Shown: one piece after another, positions 35,201 through 43,019 of the stretch
How positions within the stretch are numbered: position 1 is the first letter of the stretch
How the letters are laid out: each line of letters opens with the position of its first letter
Source: Paraburkholderia phenazinium
GTDB taxonomy: Bacteria; Pseudomonadota; Gammaproteobacteria; Burkholderiales; Burkholderiaceae
Length of the DNA stretch: 64,000 nt
NCBI RefSeq assembly: GCF_900141745.1
Contig: NZ_FSRM01000002.1
Span: forward strand, 2,604,001-2,668,000
Direction of reading: 5' to 3'
Program-made: the position numbers and the translations under genes
The notes under the pieces: model-generated
What the model saw: the letters and a program-made list of their open reading frames with translations, nothing else
Told to the model about the DNA's origin: nothing
The model's database searches: none

Positions 35201-35612
35201 GTGCGTACCCAGCGGCAAGGCCGGCCTCGTCGACGCGCACCGCTGCGGGCCAGCGTGGGTCCTGCCATAAGCGCGGATCGGGCCTGAGCGCCACGTTCGC
35301 GTTGATCAGCGAGGTACCTCCGAGTCCGCAGCCGACCACCGCATTGACCTCGGCATTGACGTGCACTTCGAGCAAGGCCAGCGGCGAGCCGATCTGCGCA
35401 AGCTTAGTGTTGTATTGCACCTGGCTCGCACCCTCGAGTTGCGTGGCGGGAAACTCGCCCGCCATGAATTCGCGGCCGCGTTCGAGCAGGCACACCTTGC
35501 GGCCCGCCCGCGCCATCCGGCTGGCCGCGATGGCGCCACCATAGCCCGAGCCCACTACCACGATTTCGTAGTGCGGCTGCATTGCCTGAATGGCGCTGGA
35601 CAAGCGATCCAT
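32208..35612 (-). CDS. GMC oxidoreductase / alpha-beta hydrolase fusion protein
   Basis: The 1134-residue protein has three parts. Residues 1-560 form a cholesterol-oxidase-like GMC flavoprotein with FAD motif VVVGSGYGGAIAASRMA, a cysteine cluster CIGCGDCNAGC near residue 205 and VHPLGGCAMAD near 510. About 570-790 is a beta-rich linker (with LTVESDDLADML). About 800-1134 is an alpha/beta hydrolase (LLVHGSGTSSRIF, a VVAHCFGAMAV nucleophile elbow with Cys in place of the usual Ser, and GYGHLD with the C-terminal His). The ATG at 35612 is preferred to a GTG nine bases earlier because GAGG precedes it. It lies 5 bases after a sigma-like gene. Sterol, polyester or lipid-like substrates are likely but not shown. 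Confidence 0.82.
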   Translation of the reverse strand: MDRLSSAIQAMQPHYEIVVVGSGYGGAIAASRMARAGRKVCLLERGREFMAGEFPATQLEGASQVQYNTKLAQIGSPLALLEVHVNAEVNAVVGCGLGGTSLINANVALRPDPRLWQDPRWPAAVRVDEAGLAAGYARAEAMLQPSPVPADFPSLPKLNALARSAQALGMQDRFSRPPITVTFKDGPNAAGIGQKRCIGCGDCNAGCNHESKNSTHMNYLPDAVAHGAQIFTGVAVHSVVRDEATRKWLVRYQPVDLGREIYDAPDLAVTADIVILSAGTLGSTAILLRSRDAGLSVSSQLGEHFTGNGDVLAFAYNTDEPINGIGWGAHKAGEIPPVGPTICGLIDHRNTPDVRDGFVIEEGSLAGPVGVAMMGVMGIAAPAEGVKMPEPPSSTLATLDADARIAESLLRGPYHGAMNHTQTYLVMAHDDESGQITVEHGRPRIRWPNAGKQPIYATIEKTLEAATRALGGDYVRDPISANLLGERLVTVHPLGGCAMADSAENGGVDQAGRVFSGTTGAAVHDGLYVMDGAVMPISLGVNPLLTISALAERNCAQLAAAHGWQIDYTTRGDVAPPPPQKIGLRFTETMIGTYEPDAAQPGASQSTIPISFTLTVESDDLADMLDNPQHAARAVGTLTCPALSAQPMTIVDGHFNLFVVDQTEVDRRDMNYQMTLETVEGSRYYLSGQKIITRSSLLELWPQTNTLYAQIRASDVVDAPVIGKATLIITPENFLRQMRTIEVTHTPDLATRLEWTLKFGKFFGGVLFTEYGGVAAPLQFLDSEDTSAPRVKRTLRAPAPELNWFNTSGADGKTLKLTRYHAGNKGPVLLVHGSGTSSRIFSTDLVDTNLVEFLCAAGYDVWLVDLRVSIELPTALESTTADAIAHEDIPAAVAQVRRITGAQQIQVVAHCFGAMAVTMSLLSGLKGVRSALLSQVSAHPVPGALQRIKAGLHMPEILEHLGVRDLTVFTRAHDWPHNLLDEALRLYPVGHDEGCGNALCHRATFLYGLLYEHAQLGEQLHANLQELFGVHDVELFSQLATMVRAGHVVDAHGKDVYLPNLEGMRLPIGFIHGSENRCYLPVSTETTFNLLVERFGAEHYERHVIPGYGHLDCIFGKNAAADVYPVILRYLDEH

Positions 35613-35626
35613 CGTGAACACCTCGA

Positions 35627-36418
35627 TTAGGCGGCCACTTCATTCATTTCGCTGTCGGTCGATTCGGCGGCGAGCAGGTTCAGCGCGATCAGGATCGCCG
35701 CGCGATTTTCGACGTCGATCTCGATGCCCAGTACGTCGACCAGCCAGCGGCCGATCTTGGTATTGGAAAAATCGGCGGCGTCGTCCGTCTTTTTCATTGT
35801 GACGCCGAGTTTGATGGCGCGATAGTGATAAGAGGGAACGCGATGCTGTGCCGCCACGGCCGAAAGTCCGCCTTTGCATTCCGAGCACCAGCCGAGGCTG
35901 CCTGCCAGCACGATCCGCTCCGGTTCGTCGAGGCCGTCGATGAAGGCCCGCGCTGCGAAGCGCACGCGTGCTTCGTCGAGACCGTATTGCAGCAGCACGC
36001 TTTCGACCGGGTCTTCGAGCGCGTGAGCGTGCAGGTCGATTTCCTGCGCCATGCCCTCGTTTTCCATCGAGACGTTGCGCTGATGGCCGGCGCTGCGCAG
36101 GCAGTCGATCAGATAGCGGCGGAAGTATGCGCACAGCGCGTAGCCGTTGGACGGCGCGCTTTCGGCGCAGGCGTTCGTGTCGGAATGGCCGGGGGTGAGG
36201 CGCAAAACCCGGGAAAAGATGAACTGCGCGACCAGTTCTTCCTTGTCCTCGCCGAGCGCCTGCAGTTCGAGCGGATGGTAGGTCCGCAGCGCCCGTTTCA
36301 CCAGATCCACCATCGAAACCATTTCGTCACCGGACAGTTGGGTGCGACGGCGCCACAGATCAGGCAGGATCGCATTGTCCAGATTGCGGACGAACTCGCG
36401 GCTCGGTACAGCGCCCAT
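35627..36418 (-). CDS. Putative sigma-factor-like protein
   Basis: The 263-residue protein has no close family that I recognise. Two stretches resemble sigma-70 regions: a region-2-like segment (EELVAQFIFSRVLRL, then ALCAYFRRYLIDCLRSAGHQ at about 75-115) and a region-4-like helix-turn-helix (ARAFIDGLDEPERIVLAG, LSAVAAQHRVPSYHYRAIKLG at about 165-215). The chosen start has GGAGG five bases upstream. It is the first gene of a two-gene operon with the GMC/hydrolase fusion. A dedicated ECF-like regulator of that gene would fit, but it could also be a diverged adaptor. The function is inference. Confidence 0.55.
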   Translation of the reverse strand: MGAVPSREFVRNLDNAILPDLWRRRTQLSGDEMVSMVDLVKRALRTYHPLELQALGEDKEELVAQFIFSRVLRLTPGHSDTNACAESAPSNGYALCAYFRRYLIDCLRSAGHQRNVSMENEGMAQEIDLHAHALEDPVESVLLQYGLDEARVRFAARAFIDGLDEPERIVLAGSLGWCSECKGGLSAVAAQHRVPSYHYRAIKLGVTMKKTDDAADFSNTKIGRWLVDVLGIEIDVENRAAILIALNLLAAESTDSEMNEVAA

Positions 36419-36571
36419 GAAAACCTCCGTCGAAGGATGGGTCAAGCGCGCGGTAGGCCCCAGTGCGGGGCGGCGAGGGCTGTGTGAACCGGCCCGGTGC
36501 CGCGCTGGAAAGTGATCCCAGTATGGTTTTTGCGCGCGGCTTCGCCTATATGGATTAAGTGATAGCTGACA

Positions 36572-36590
36572 GGTAAACTGCCGGGTAAAC
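36572..36590 (+). repeat. Tandem GGTAAAC repeat upstream of the hybrid kinase
   Basis: GGTAAAC occurs twice with a 12-base period (36572-36578 and 36584-36590) in the 335-base divergent gap between the sigma-like gene and the kinase. About one helical turn separates them, as in response-regulator binding sites. Nothing else clear is seen in this gap. Confidence 0.35.
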
Positions 36591-36753
36591 CAACGGCGCC
36601 GATGGTCTCAAACGGCCCGCTGGCGCTAGCGCCGCCTGATGCCATGCACCATTTCGGTCATCCAAAGCGGCTGAAGGCCGCCTCTTGCCCGCAGCACTTC
36701 ACCATCGAAATAGCTGGACCCGGCAGCAATAACCTTGCATGGGAGACCGCACG

Positions 36754-38571
36754 ATGCGGGCCGATCCTGTCCAGCGAGCGATCGACGAGGACCTGGTGCG
36801 GGTGCTGTACGCCCAGAATCCGATAGCGTTCTTCACTCACTGGTTCGCCATAGCGGTGCTCGTGTCGATCTACTGGGTCGACATGCCGTATCCGCACCTG
36901 TTCGCCGCGTGCTTTGGTTTTTACGCGGTGGCTAACTTTGCCGCCCTGGGGCTGTGGCTCTGCAGGCGCCGCTGGCCCAACGCCATGACGGCGCGCAACT
37001 GGATCAGGCTGCACGCGGTGCGTGGCGTGTTGCTGTACAGCGCGCCGGGGCTGGCGATCTGGTTCGCGTTCCACAGCCGGCAAGCGGATCTGCCGGTGTT
37101 GCACACCGTCATGCTGGTAACGCTGGCGGCGGGCGTGTTCATGTCGAATGGCTTCGACCTGCTCAACTTTTCGACCGGCATCATCTTCGTGCTGCTGCCG
37201 GCCATCGTGCTGCTGTTCGGCAGCCACAACTTCGATCGCACCATCCTGGCGATCGTCCTCGCGTTCTTCTTTTGCGCCATCAACGTCTATGCGATCAGCT
37301 ATCGCAAGCTGTTCCAGCGGGTCGTGCAGGCGCGCGTCGATCAGCAGCAACTGGCGGAGTCGCTCGCCGCGCAGAAGCATGTCGCGGAAGAGGCGAGTCT
37401 CGCCAAGACGCGCTTCTTCGCCGCGGCGAGCCACGACCTGCGCCAGCCGCTGCACGCAATCGGCCTGCTGGCGGCGTCGCTGAATGACGTTGCCGTGACA
37501 CAGGCGCAGCACGGTAAAACCGCCGCTCACATCGTTCATAACGTGGAGGCTCTCAACCAGCTGTTCAACCAGGTCCTCGATCTGGCGCGGCTCGAGAGCG
37601 GTGTCACTCAGGTTATCCGGCTGCATTTCCGGCTGGACGAACTGTTCGAGCGGGTTGGCAGCCAGTACCGGCCGCAGGCGGCGGCGAAAGGGCTGGCGCT
37701 GCGCATCGCGCCCACCACGATGGTGGTGCACGACGATCCGGTGCTGCTCGAACGGGTGCTGAGCAACCTGCTGTCGAATGCGGTGCGCTATACCGAGGAG
37801 GGGGCGATATGGGTGGGCCTGCGGCGCGGCGGGCGGCGTGACGGCGGCTACATCGAGGTGCGCGATTCGGGTATCGGCATTCCGGCAGTCGAGCAGGAGC
37901 GCATCTTTGAGGAGTTCTACCAGGTCGCCAACCCGCAGCGAGACGCGCGCCAGGGACATGGCCTCGGCCTGCCGACGGTGAGGCGTCTGGTCGAGCTGCT
38001 GGGCGGCGAGTTGCGCCTGCGTTCGGCGCCGGGCCGTGGCTCGGTGTTCCGCTTTCCGGTTCGGGTCGGCGACCCCGGCGGGATTGTGACCAGCCTGAGC
38101 GACACGGTGGTGACTGGCCCTTCGGCGCAGGGGCGGCGCGTGCTCTGCATCGACGACGACCCTTCGATTCTCGAAGGCCTGACGAGACTGCTGGGGCGTT
38201 GGGGCTGCATCGTGCGGGGTGCGCGCGACGAAACGCTGGCGTTGCAGGCGTTGAGCGAGGGCTTTGTGCCAGACGCGGTGTTGTGCGACTTCCAGCTGGC
38301 GAACCATCGCACGGGGGCGCAGGCGCTCACTGCAGTGCGCGAGGCGCTGCGGCGTAGCGGCCACGAAGGGGCTGTGATGCTGCTGATTACCGGCGATATG
38401 GCGTCCGGTGAACTGGCGACGCTCGCTGCGCAAGGCATTCCCGTATTACATAAGCCGGTCACGCCGGCACGCCTGCGCCGTACGTTGGAGATCTTGTGGC
38501 AGCAGGCGGAGCGGGACGGCGCAGCCGGCAACCTGGCTACAGCGTCCTGCCCGCTTCCAGCCAGCCGTTGA
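36754..38571 (+). CDS. Hybrid sensor histidine kinase with C-terminal receiver
   Basis: The 605-residue protein begins with about six membrane helices (residues 25-185), no periplasmic sensor domain, then a coiled linker, an HisKA domain with phospho-His in ASHDLRQPLHA near residue 227, an HATPase_c domain (NLLSNAVRYTEEG, DSGIGIP, GHGLGLPTVRRLVELLGG) and a receiver domain (LCIDDDPS, phosphoacceptor Asp in VLCDFQL near 511, Lys in LHKPVTP). The ATG at 36754 is preferred to one 15 bases earlier because GGGAG lies between them. Its 3' end overlaps the convergent response-regulator gene by 35 bases, and the two are probable partners. Confidence 0.9.
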   Translation: MRADPVQRAIDEDLVRVLYAQNPIAFFTHWFAIAVLVSIYWVDMPYPHLFAACFGFYAVANFAALGLWLCRRRWPNAMTARNWIRLHAVRGVLLYSAPGLAIWFAFHSRQADLPVLHTVMLVTLAAGVFMSNGFDLLNFSTGIIFVLLPAIVLLFGSHNFDRTILAIVLAFFFCAINVYAISYRKLFQRVVQARVDQQQLAESLAAQKHVAEEASLAKTRFFAAASHDLRQPLHAIGLLAASLNDVAVTQAQHGKTAAHIVHNVEALNQLFNQVLDLARLESGVTQVIRLHFRLDELFERVGSQYRPQAAAKGLALRIAPTTMVVHDDPVLLERVLSNLLSNAVRYTEEGAIWVGLRRGGRRDGGYIEVRDSGIGIPAVEQERIFEEFYQVANPQRDARQGHGLGLPTVRRLVELLGGELRLRSAPGRGSVFRFPVRVGDPGGIVTSLSDTVVTGPSAQGRRVLCIDDDPSILEGLTRLLGRWGCIVRGARDETLALQALSEGFVPDAVLCDFQLANHRTGAQALTAVREALRRSGHEGAVMLLITGDMASGELATLAAQGIPVLHKPVTPARLRRTLEILWQQAERDGAAGNLATASCPLPASR

Positions 38572-39268
38572 TCACGGCAATCGCGGTGGACCGGTTGTGG
38601 ACGCCGAGCGCCCGGAAGATCACCGAAAGATGCACCTTGATCGTTCCTTCCGCCACACCCAGCTCGCGCGCAATCATCTTGTTGGTCCAGCCGCGGTGCA
38701 CCAGACGCATGATGTCCTGTTGGCGCGGCGCGAGATTTTCAAGCAGATGCTGCTGATGCGGCTGCAAGGCCTCGACGTGAACAATGGGCTCGGTCACGGA
38801 TGGCGCGCCCGGCGAACTCCCCGCGCCGCCCGGTGCTGCCTGTGCAGCTTGCGCCGTTTCGCGTACGCCGAGCAGACTCAACGCTTCCATCGGCACATAC
38901 GCGCCGCCCGATAACACCAGTTCGATGGCCTTCAGCATGACGCTGGCCGGCTGGCGTTTCGGAACGAAGCCAAGCGCGCCGGCCGCGAGGACCGCGCGCA
39001 TTTCGTCAGGTGATTCTTCAGCGGAAAGCACGACCACCGGTAGCGCCGGGTGTTCCTTGAGCAGGATTTCGAGTGACGCCGCGCCGCTCATGCCGGGCAT
39101 ATGCAGATCGACAATCGCCAGATCGTGATCGGCGTCGGGCCGCGCGGCGGCGGCGAGGGTGTCCCAGGTGTCGGCCTCGTCGAACTGGGCATCCGGGTCG
39201 AGTCCGCGCAGCATTCCTTTGACGCCCTGGCGGATCAGTTCATGGTCATCGGCCACAAGAAACTTCAT
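38537..39268 (-). CDS. NarL/FixJ-type response regulator (LuxR-family HTH)
   Basis: The 243-residue protein has a receiver domain (FLVADDHELIRQGV, phosphoacceptor Asp in AIVDLHMPGMSG near residue 56, VLSAEES, FVPKRQP) and a C-terminal LuxR helix-turn-helix (LAPRQQDIMRLVHRGWTNKMIARELGVAEGTIKVHL). An Ala/Gly/Pro-rich linker of about 30 residues joins them. The start is MKFLVADD. It faces the hybrid kinase gene tail to tail, so a phosphorelay between them is likely. The input signal is unknown. Confidence 0.9.
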   Translation of the reverse strand: MKFLVADDHELIRQGVKGMLRGLDPDAQFDEADTWDTLAAAARPDADHDLAIVDLHMPGMSGAASLEILLKEHPALPVVVLSAEESPDEMRAVLAAGALGFVPKRQPASVMLKAIELVLSGGAYVPMEALSLLGVRETAQAAQAAPGGAGSSPGAPSVTEPIVHVEALQPHQQHLLENLAPRQQDIMRLVHRGWTNKMIARELGVAEGTIKVHLSVIFRALGVHNRSTAIAVINGWLEAGRTL

Positions 39269-39846
39269 GATGTCTCCGCGTGTCGGCACTGCGCGCTCGT
39301 ATTTCCCACCATTATTCCGCCGATGCCGGACGCGGATGGCACCTCCCCAAGATACGCCATCCGTCCCGTCAGGCCACCTGCGCGAGCGTGGCCGCGTCTA
39401 TCGCGTGCCTCGTCGAACGCGAGGCTATGCTGTTGTGTCGCACTGCTGATGCTTCATCATCTTCATCGCCTCACGCCGCGATCATATGCTTGATCGTCGG
39501 CCATGAGGCATTCCCCAGGTGGCCAGCGATGCGACCGGTGAGGGCGCATGCGTGGCGCATTCATTTTTATGGTGTTGATCCCCGGCGGGCTGCGGACAGT
39601 GTCGGCGATGGATTGGTCTCCTGCGCTGCCGGCTCTGCGGCACGGTCGTGCGTTTTGCACGCCGTTTTGTTTCCATGCGCCGGACGACTGTCTTTGCTGC
39701 GGCCTGCAACATAGACGCATGAAGCGGCGCAATTTTGAAGCACAGCATGAGAGGTTTAACAATTGACGCCGTGTGGCCTTGTTTGGCCCGGTGTGACCTC
39801 GTCTGGGCCAAGCTGACCGGCGGAGCAAATGGCCGCCGGCCACAAG
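39269..39846. other. Long intergenic region without a supported gene
   Basis: This 578-base stretch lies between the divergently placed response regulator and the end of the oxidase operon. Open frames exist on both strands but none has family motifs, a good ribosome site or coding-like composition. Near its right edge TGGCC-GCC-GGCCA (39830-39842) could form a small hairpin after the oxidase genes. I see nothing else. Confidence 0.5.
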
Positions 39847-40023
39847 TCAATTCACAGCGAACAGCGTCAGGTTCATCAGGATCCGGAATGCGAAACCGAG
39901 CAACATCGCGCCGCCCACGCCCAGACACCAAAGCGCGATAAACCAGAGCCAGCCGGGCAGCACTCGCTGCGTGGGCGCGGCGGCCGGCTGCCCGGACTTA
40001 GTGATAGTGATGTTGGTCGTCAT
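39847..40023 (-). CDS. Small membrane subunit of the cyanide-insensitive oxidase (DUF2474/CydX-like)
   Basis: A 58-residue protein starts within the last codons of cioB (26-base overlap). It has a polar N terminus (MTTNITITKSGQPAAAPTQR), then WLWFIALWCLGVGGAMLLGF as a single membrane helix, followed by AFRILMNLTLF. The pattern of an aromatic-rich helix and a following basic R-x-x-M matches the small DUF2474-type proteins encoded after cioAB operons, analogous to CydX of cytochrome bd. It probably stabilises the oxidase complex. Confidence 0.75.
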   Translation of the reverse strand: MTTNITITKSGQPAAAPTQRVLPGWLWFIALWCLGVGGAMLLGFAFRILMNLTLFAVN

Positions 40024-41002
40024 GGCGCACCTTGCCGCGAAATACCCAATAACCCATCGTCGTATAGCTGATGATGACTGGAATGATCACCGCTGCGCCC
40101 ACCAGCGTGAACATCTGGCTCGAACGCGGCGCGGCGGCCTCCCACAGGGTCATGCTCGACGGAATGGCATACGGCCACAAGCTCACCAGCAAGCCGAGAT
40201 AACCGATCAGCACGAGCGCGAGCGCCAGCACGAACGGCGTCGTGTGATGCCGGTCGCGCACGGCACGCCGCATGAACAACGCACAGATGGCAACGAGGAA
40301 CGGCACCGGCAACAAGCGATAGAACAGACCCGAGTCGAACCAGCGCTGGGCGATATTCGGGTCTTGCAGCGGGGTCCAGAGACTGACCACCGCGATGAAG
40401 CCGAGCAACACGATCGTCAGCGGCCACACGACGCGATGCAGGCGGCGTTGCAGATCGCCTTCGGTTTTGGCGACCAGCCAGCAGCAGCCGAGCAGCGCAT
40501 AGGTGACGACGAGGCCAAGACCGGTCAACAGGCTGAACGGCGTGAGCCAGCCAAACGCCGAGCCTGCATAGCTGCCGTCCACGACTGGAATGCCTTGCAG
40601 GAAGGCCCCCAGCACGATGCCCTGGAAGAACGACGCGCCTGCCGAGCCGCCGATAAACGCCAGATCCCACAGATGCTTCGTACGATTTGCCTTGGCGCGC
40701 AGCTCGAACGACACGCCACGGAAGATCAGGCAGGCGAGCATGAAAATCAGCGGCAGATACAGCGCCGACAACACGGTTGAGTAAACCACCGGAAACACCG
40801 CAAACAGACCGGCGCCACCGAGTACGAGCCACGTCTCGTTGCCGTCCCAGACGGGCGCGACGGTGTTCATCATCAGATTGCGTTCTTTCTCATCGGGAAA
40901 GAAAGGAAACACGATGCCGATGCCCAGATCGAAGCCGTCGAGCACCACATACATGAAGAGGCCCAGCGCGATGATCGCGGCCCACACTACGGTGACATCC
41001 AT
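39998..41002 (-). CDS. cioB: Cyanide-insensitive terminal quinol oxidase subunit II
   Basis: The 334-residue CydB-family protein has about eight membrane helices and the family opening WAAIIALGLFMYVVLDGFDLGIG, WDGNETWLVLGGAGLFAVFP and FRGVSFELRAKA. Together with CioA it forms a bd-type quinol oxidase that reduces oxygen to water with high affinity and cyanide resistance. It follows cioA by 24 bases and overlaps the small third-subunit gene. The end is polar and His-rich (HDDQHHYH). Confidence 0.93.
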   Translation of the reverse strand: MDVTVVWAAIIALGLFMYVVLDGFDLGIGIVFPFFPDEKERNLMMNTVAPVWDGNETWLVLGGAGLFAVFPVVYSTVLSALYLPLIFMLACLIFRGVSFELRAKANRTKHLWDLAFIGGSAGASFFQGIVLGAFLQGIPVVDGSYAGSAFGWLTPFSLLTGLGLVVTYALLGCCWLVAKTEGDLQRRLHRVVWPLTIVLLGFIAVVSLWTPLQDPNIAQRWFDSGLFYRLLPVPFLVAICALFMRRAVRDRHHTTPFVLALALVLIGYLGLLVSLWPYAIPSSMTLWEAAAPRSSQMFTLVGAAVIIPVIISYTTMGYWVFRGKVRHDDQHHYH

Positions 41003-41026
41003 TTTTTAACCTCGTTACGGTGCGGT

Positions 41027-42445
41027 TCAGGCTACGTCGGCCAGCTGCTCGGCGGCCGGCATGGGGAGACGCGCGGGGCGGCCGGGTGGCGTTTCCGGCG
41101 TGCCGTGGGGCGTCTGGCCGGGCAACGCGGGACCCGAGCGCATCAGCTTGAGCATGTAGTAGATGCCAGTGCCGAACACGAGGAAGTAGACGATCACGAA
41201 CGCCATCAGCGAGATACCCACTTGCTGCGTGGTAAGCGGAGACACCGCCTGCGAGGTGCGCAGCACGCCGTAGACCACCCACGGCTGACGGCCTGCTTCG
41301 GTCGTCACCCAACCGGCCAGCAACGTGATGAAGCCAGTGGGGCCCATCGCCACGGCGAGCTTCTGGAACCACCTGGCGTCATAGAGCCTGCCGCGCCGGC
41401 GTACTACCCATGCGGTGATCGACATCACGATCATCAGCACGCCGAGTCCCGCCATCACGCGGAAGCTCCAGAACACGATGGTCGAATCCGGCCGGTCCTG
41501 TGGCGGGAATTCCTTCAGGCCGCGGATCTCGCCGTCCCAGCTATGCGTGAGAATCAGGCTGCCCAGATGCGGAATCGACACCGCGTAGCGAGTGGTCTCC
41601 GCCTTCATGTCGGGGATGCCGAACAGGTTGAGCGCCGTGCCGCCTTTCTCGGTGTTCCACAGGCCTTCGATCGCCGCGATCTTGGCCGGCTGATACTTTC
41701 GGGTGTTCAGGCCGTGCTGGTCGCCGACAAAGGCCTGGATGGGCGTGAGGATCAACAGCATCCACAGCGCCATGGAGAACATCGTCTTGACCGCGGGATC
41801 GCGCCGCCCCTTCAGCAGATGCCATGCGCCGACGGCCGCGACTACCAGAGCGGCGACGATAAACGCGGCGAGCGCCATATGTGCGAGGCGGTAAGGGAAC
41901 GACGGATTGAAGATGATCTTGAACCAGTCGAGCGGCACGACGTGACCATTTTCGACAGCGAAGCCTTGCGGCGTCTGCATCCAGCTATTGGAGGCGAGAA
42001 TCCAGAAGGTGGAGATCAGCGTGCCGATGGCGACCATCAGAGTCGCACCAAAATGCGCGCGCCGACTGACGCGCTGCCAGCCGAACAGCATGATGCCGAG
42101 GAAGCCCGCTTCGAGGAAGAACGCGGTCATGACCTCGTACATCAGCAGCGGTCCGGTGATCGCCCCGGCGAAGCTGGAGAAGCCCGACCAGTTGGTACCG
42201 AACTCGTAGCTCATGACGACGCCGGAGACGACACCCATGCCGAAAGCCACTGCAAAGATCTTCGACCAGAACAGACACAAATCTTTGTAGTAGGCCTTAC
42301 CGGTCTTGAGCCAACGCCATTCGAGGACGGCGATGAAACTGGCGAGCCCGATGCTCAGTGCGGGGAAAACGATATGAAACGAAACCGTGAACGCGAACTG
42401 GATGCGCGCCAGGTCGAATGCGGAGATTGTGGATGCGGGATTCAT
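41027..42445 (-). CDS. cioA: Cyanide-insensitive terminal quinol oxidase subunit I
   Basis: The 472-residue CydA-family protein carries the heme-binding features of bd oxidases: FTVSFHIVFPALSIG with a heme-ligand His near residue 24, SYEFGTNW, the EVMTAFFLEAGFLGIM stretch with conserved Glu residues, and GWVTTEAGRQPWVVYG. The short Q-loop (NLFGIPDMKAETT region) marks the Cio rather than the long CydA type. It is the first gene of the cioAB operon. An Anr/FNR box lies 167 bases upstream, so oxygen limitation likely controls it. Confidence 0.94.
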   Translation of the reverse strand: MNPASTISAFDLARIQFAFTVSFHIVFPALSIGLASFIAVLEWRWLKTGKAYYKDLCLFWSKIFAVAFGMGVVSGVVMSYEFGTNWSGFSSFAGAITGPLLMYEVMTAFFLEAGFLGIMLFGWQRVSRRAHFGATLMVAIGTLISTFWILASNSWMQTPQGFAVENGHVVPLDWFKIIFNPSFPYRLAHMALAAFIVAALVVAAVGAWHLLKGRRDPAVKTMFSMALWMLLILTPIQAFVGDQHGLNTRKYQPAKIAAIEGLWNTEKGGTALNLFGIPDMKAETTRYAVSIPHLGSLILTHSWDGEIRGLKEFPPQDRPDSTIVFWSFRVMAGLGVLMIVMSITAWVVRRRGRLYDARWFQKLAVAMGPTGFITLLAGWVTTEAGRQPWVVYGVLRTSQAVSPLTTQQVGISLMAFVIVYFLVFGTGIYYMLKLMRSGPALPGQTPHGTPETPPGRPARLPMPAAEQLADVA

Positions 42446-42611
42446 GATCTTGATACCGGAGACAACCTACGCGCATCGACCGATGTCGACGCGCACTGCC
42501 GTAAGCAGATGGCGCAAGCGTAGGGGAATGCGCGGTGTTTTGCTGCGTCGCGACGTGCGTCGAAAAGACGCGCGGAGAACGGTGGTCTAGCGATTTTTAG
42601 ATGCTAAACCC

Positions 42612-42625
42612 TTGATCGGTATCAA
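42612..42625 (-). promoter_or_regulatory. Anr/FNR box upstream of cioA
   Basis: TTGATCGGTATCAA is a perfect TTGAT-N4-ATCAA site. The only gene it can serve is cioA on the minus strand, since the toxin-antitoxin genes to the right end before it. If centred at -41.5, transcription would begin near 42577 and the leader would be about 130 bases. A weak -10 such as GCTAGA lies at the right place. Confidence 0.7.
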
Positions 42626-42731
42626 GTTTATATAAGGTTTCGTGAGCGCTGATGCGGCCCCGGAAATTAAAAACTGCGTCAATACACCGCGCTGCAGCAG
42701 AGCGCCGGTGACGCCCGTGCTGAACAGTGAA

Positions 42732-43019
42732 TCACGCGATCGAAATGACGAGTTTCTTGCCGCACGCGGCCGCATATTTGCGCAGCGTGTCGATGGACGG
42801 CGAGTGCTGTCCTGACGCAAGTGCGCGCTCGAGTCGCGTTACAGCGGGTGCCTTGGTGCCCATGCGCTCAGCGACTTGCGCCTGACTCAGCCCGGCGGCG
42901 TGACGCGCTGCGAGCATCTGGTCGAGGAGGGCGAATTCTTCGCGGTTCAGCCGTTCGTATTCGGCGCGGACTTCGGGGTCCGCGAGGGCGTGGGTGCGTA
43001 ATTCCTTATACGTTGTCAC
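42732..43019 (-). CDS. HTH-type antitoxin (HigA-like, XRE family)
   Basis: The 95-residue protein has an XRE helix-turn-helix in its second half (HAAGLSQAQVAERMGTKAPAVTRLERAL) preceded by a charged N terminus (DPEVRAEYERLNREEF) typical of antitoxins paired with Gp49-like toxins. It overlaps the toxin gene by 14 bases and follows it, the inverted HigBA gene order. It should both neutralise the toxin and bind the palindrome upstream of it. Confidence 0.88.
   Translation of the reverse strand: MTTYKELRTHALADPEVRAEYERLNREEFALLDQMLAARHAAGLSQAQVAERMGTKAPAVTRLERALASGQHSPSIDTLRKYAAACGKKLVISIA

Noticed and set aside
39269-39846. Open frames on both strands of the region next to the oxidase operon
   Set aside because: None has a good ribosome site, motif or plausible partner; they look like chance frames in GC-rich sequence.
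41105-42523. A 472-codon plus-strand open frame opposite cioA
   Set aside because: It mirrors cioA almost exactly, has a shadow-like composition rich in Arg, Gln, His and Asp, and no recognisable family.
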